Positions 7,323-8,440 of a stretch of 8,440 nt of DNA are shown here, piece after piece. The DNA is from Bacillota bacterium (GTDB lineage Bacteria > Bacillota > Clostridia > Lutisporales > Lutisporaceae), in contig JAEXXN010000490.1 in the NCBI GenBank assembly GCA_023405875.1, positions 1 through 8,440 on the forward strand. Direction: 5' to 3'. Position numbers and translations under genes: made by a program. Below the pieces are notes generated by a model. That model saw only the letters and a program-made list of their open reading frames with translations. It was not told the DNA's origin and made no database searches. Position 1 is the stretch's first letter; every line of letters begins with the position of its first letter.

Positions 7323-7378
7323 ACCTCCTTTGTTAAAATTGATGATGGTTCGCCAACCGCATCAAAAACAAAGGAGGT
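7323..7378 (+). promoter_or_regulatory. tnpA leader hairpin that sequesters the ribosome binding site
   Basis: A perfect 12-bp outer stem joins 7323-7334 (ACCTCCTTTGTT) to 7367-7378. Inside it, GATG with CATC and GGTT with AACC form an inner stem around a CGCC loop. The tnpA Shine-Dalgarno AGGAGG (7372-7377), eight nt before the ATG at 7386, is wholly inside the 3' arm. IS200 elements are known to repress transposase translation with such a leader hairpin; here the structure is intact although the gene is not. Confidence 0.8.
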
Positions 7379-7385
7379 CATCCAA

Positions 7386-7858
7386 ATGGATAGTCAAAGT
7401 TTAGCACATAGTAAGTGGAATTGTAAATATCATATCGTGTTTGCAGCGAAGTACCGTAGACAAGTAATCTATGGAAAGATAAAAACTGATATAGGGAAAA
7501 TACTGAGAAAGTTGTGTGATCATAAGGGGTAGAAATTCTTGAAGCAAACGCATGCCCAGATCATATACATATGCTGGTAAGTATTCCGCCAAAACTAAGT
7601 GTTGCCCAGTTTATGGGTTATCTGAAGGGAAAAAGCTCACTCATGATATTCGATAGACATGCGAATTTAAAATATAAGTATGGTAACCGGTAGTTTTGGT
7701 GTAAAGGGTACTATGTGGACACGGTAGGAAGAAATAAAAAGGCAATAGAGGAATACATAAAGAATCAATTACAAGAAGATATAGCATACGATCAAATAAG
7801 TATGAAAGAATATATTGACCCGTTTACGGGTGAGCCAGCAGACAAGAACAAAAAATAA
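7386..7858 (+). pseudogene. tnpA: IS200/IS605-family Y1 transposase, frameshifted and nonsense-mutated
   Basis: The first frame gives 48 residues (MDSQSLAHSKWNCKYHIVFA, then KYRRQVIYGKI and KLCDHKG) and stops at 7530-7532. The family sequence resumes one frame over as VEILEANACPDHIHMLVSIP from 7529, so one G is missing from the GGGG run at 7526-7529. The metal-binding HUH motif (HIH) is coded at 7562-7570. A second lesion is an in-frame TAG at 7691-7693 between GNR and FWCKGYY, where relatives carry an amino acid. The catalytic Tyr lies in AIEEYIKNQ (codon 7754-7756), and the protein would end TGEPADKNKK at 7858. Repaired length is about 157 residues, normal for the family. The enzyme would cut and rejoin single-stranded DNA at the hairpin ends; this copy is inactive. 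Confidence 0.85.
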
Positions 7859-7879
7859 ACCGCCCCTTTAGGGGCAGTT
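7858..7879 (+). terminator. Hairpin directly after the tnpA stop, possible weak terminator
   Basis: AACCGCCCC and GGGGCAGTT pair with a single mismatch around a TTTA loop, starting on the last base of the tnpA stop codon. Only three T residues follow, so termination may be weak. It may equally serve as element-end structure. Confidence 0.4.
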
Positions 7880-7912
7880 TGTGACAACTATGCGGTTGGC
7901 GGAATTTTCAAC

Positions 7913-7979
7913 GTGTCTTAAGACACAGCCAGTAATATGCCCTTATAGGGCTGAGCAAACTACCCGTTTTATGGGTAGT
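7913..7979 (+). repeat. Three consecutive hairpins at the IS right end
   Basis: These are a perfect 14-bp palindrome GTGTCTTAAGACAC (7913-7926), a 5-bp stem GCCCT/AGGGC with a 3-nt loop (7939-7951), and a 7-bp stem ACTACCC/GGGTAGT with a 7-nt loop (7959-7979). The last lies six nt before the TTCAA assumed to be the right end, the position expected for the TnpA-binding hairpin. The other two are not explained by the usual element layout. Confidence 0.55.
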
Positions 7980-8440
7980 CATGATTCAAAACTTATTGTG
8001 AATCCATCTATCCTTATTTCCTCATTTTGTCCTGTTGCAATTTCCAGAGTCAGTTCTTTGATATCTTCCAGTATAGCAAACTGCAAAGGCTCATAGCTCT
8101 TCCATTTACTGTCCAAGGTAAAAGTATTTTCTTTATTTATACTTCCGAAGCTTGATCTTATATTTGCTTTTACATAAAGCTTTTAATCTTCACTTATACC
8201 CTTTGCGAATATTTTTAGAGTACTCGTTTTCCCTTTCATTGCCCTGTTTTCCAGAAGATTTGCCAAGTTAATAATAACACCGGACTCACCTGTGTAATAG
8301 TTCTTTATATTTAACGAACTGATCGTGTCTTTACTGTCGCTCTCATTTATTTCAGCTATAACCCCGGTCTTTTTATTCCAGACTGCACCATAGCTGTCTG
8401 TATAGTTAGGTTTATCAATCCTGAAGCCAGTATCAAACAC
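7979..8440 (-). pseudogene. 3' fragment of a gene ending in a jelly-roll, carbohydrate-binding-like domain
   Basis: One minus-strand frame enters from the right edge; the GTG at 8438-8440 is probably an internal codon rather than a start. The 85 residues before a TAA at 8183-8185 and the 67 codons after it read as one domain: SGVIINLANLL, TLKIFAKGISED, stop, KLYVKANI, WKSYEPLQFAI, LTLEIATG and IRIDGFTISF. This strand order, with the closing I-IDG-TIS, resembles CBM4/9-type or related beta-sandwich modules of clostridial glycoside hydrolases. A single substitution (GAA or AAA to TAA) would explain the internal stop. The final codons and the TGA at 7979-7981 fall inside the assumed right end of the IS200-type element, so the insertion probably removed the natural end of the gene. 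The upstream catalytic part, if any, is outside the window. Domain assignment is tentative. Confidence 0.5.

Larger units (their letters stand above)
7262..7989 (+). mobile_element. Decayed IS200/IS605-family insertion sequence (about 0.73 kb)
   Basis: The element contains a Y1 transposase reading frame, a subterminal hairpin on the left, a ribosome-site-masking leader hairpin and several hairpins on the right, the standard layout of IS200-type elements without tnpB. Size is typical. The family moves as single strands and makes no target duplication, so ends are estimated: left a few bases before the hairpin at 7270, right near the TTCAA at 7985-7989 that follows the last hairpin. The transposase is broken, so movement would need a TnpA supplied in trans. 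Confidence 0.75.

Noticed and set aside
7250..7999. Direct repeat CTTATTGT at 7250-7257 and 7992-7999, flanking the IS element, as a target-site duplication
   Set aside because: IS200/IS605 elements insert without duplicating the target, and the left copy lies 12 nt outside the left hairpin. An 8-bp match in AT-rich DNA is easily chance.
7881..8096. 71-codon plus-strand ORF across the IS right end
   Set aside because: It runs through the hairpins and into the antisense strand of the truncated gene, and its protein sequence resembles nothing known to me.

Overview
The window looks like chromosomal DNA from a low-to-moderate GC Gram-positive of the class Clostridia, possibly the cellulolytic cluster III relatives (inference). 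Reasons: strong AGGAGG ribosome sites, SLH-type wall anchoring, a secreted subtilase, a TolC-type protein of the kind also annotated in some Clostridia, and an IS200-type element. No rRNA, tRNA or CRISPR array was seen. The theme is cell-surface and export functions, with three of the six loci broken or decaying.

Left part (1-2258, minus strand): a secreted S8 subtilisin-like protease whose frame breaks near 681-690. Asp, His and oxyanion Asn lie upstream of the break; the GTSMAAPH serine block lies downstream in another frame and the gene runs off the left edge. A Rossmann-like, GATase-like domain is inserted between the Asn and Ser blocks, and the break falls inside it. Just upstream is a 34-codon ORF with a good ribosome site, a candidate promoter and a C-terminus resembling that of the next gene. 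A strong rho-independent terminator (2226-2258) ends that next gene.

Middle (2272-5679, minus): a 1135-residue exported protein with divergent SLH-like repeats followed by about nine tandem SbsA-type Ig-like domains, probably a wall-attached surface protein. Its roughly 200-nt leader carries a small ORF and a hairpin. It is transcribed divergently from a TolC-family protein gene (6056-7210, plus); the two candidate promoters stand back to back between 5882 and 5960.

Right part (7211-8440): a perfect 20-bp palindrome, then a decayed IS200/IS605-type element of about 0.73 kb (frameshift plus nonsense codon in tnpA). Its end hairpins and the leader hairpin that would sequester the ribosome site remain intact. 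The right end abuts, and probably truncates, a minus-strand gene fragment with a jelly-roll, carbohydrate-binding-like C-terminus that also carries an internal stop. The surface protein, protease and TolC-like protein would act at or across the envelope, but nothing in the sequence proves that they work together.
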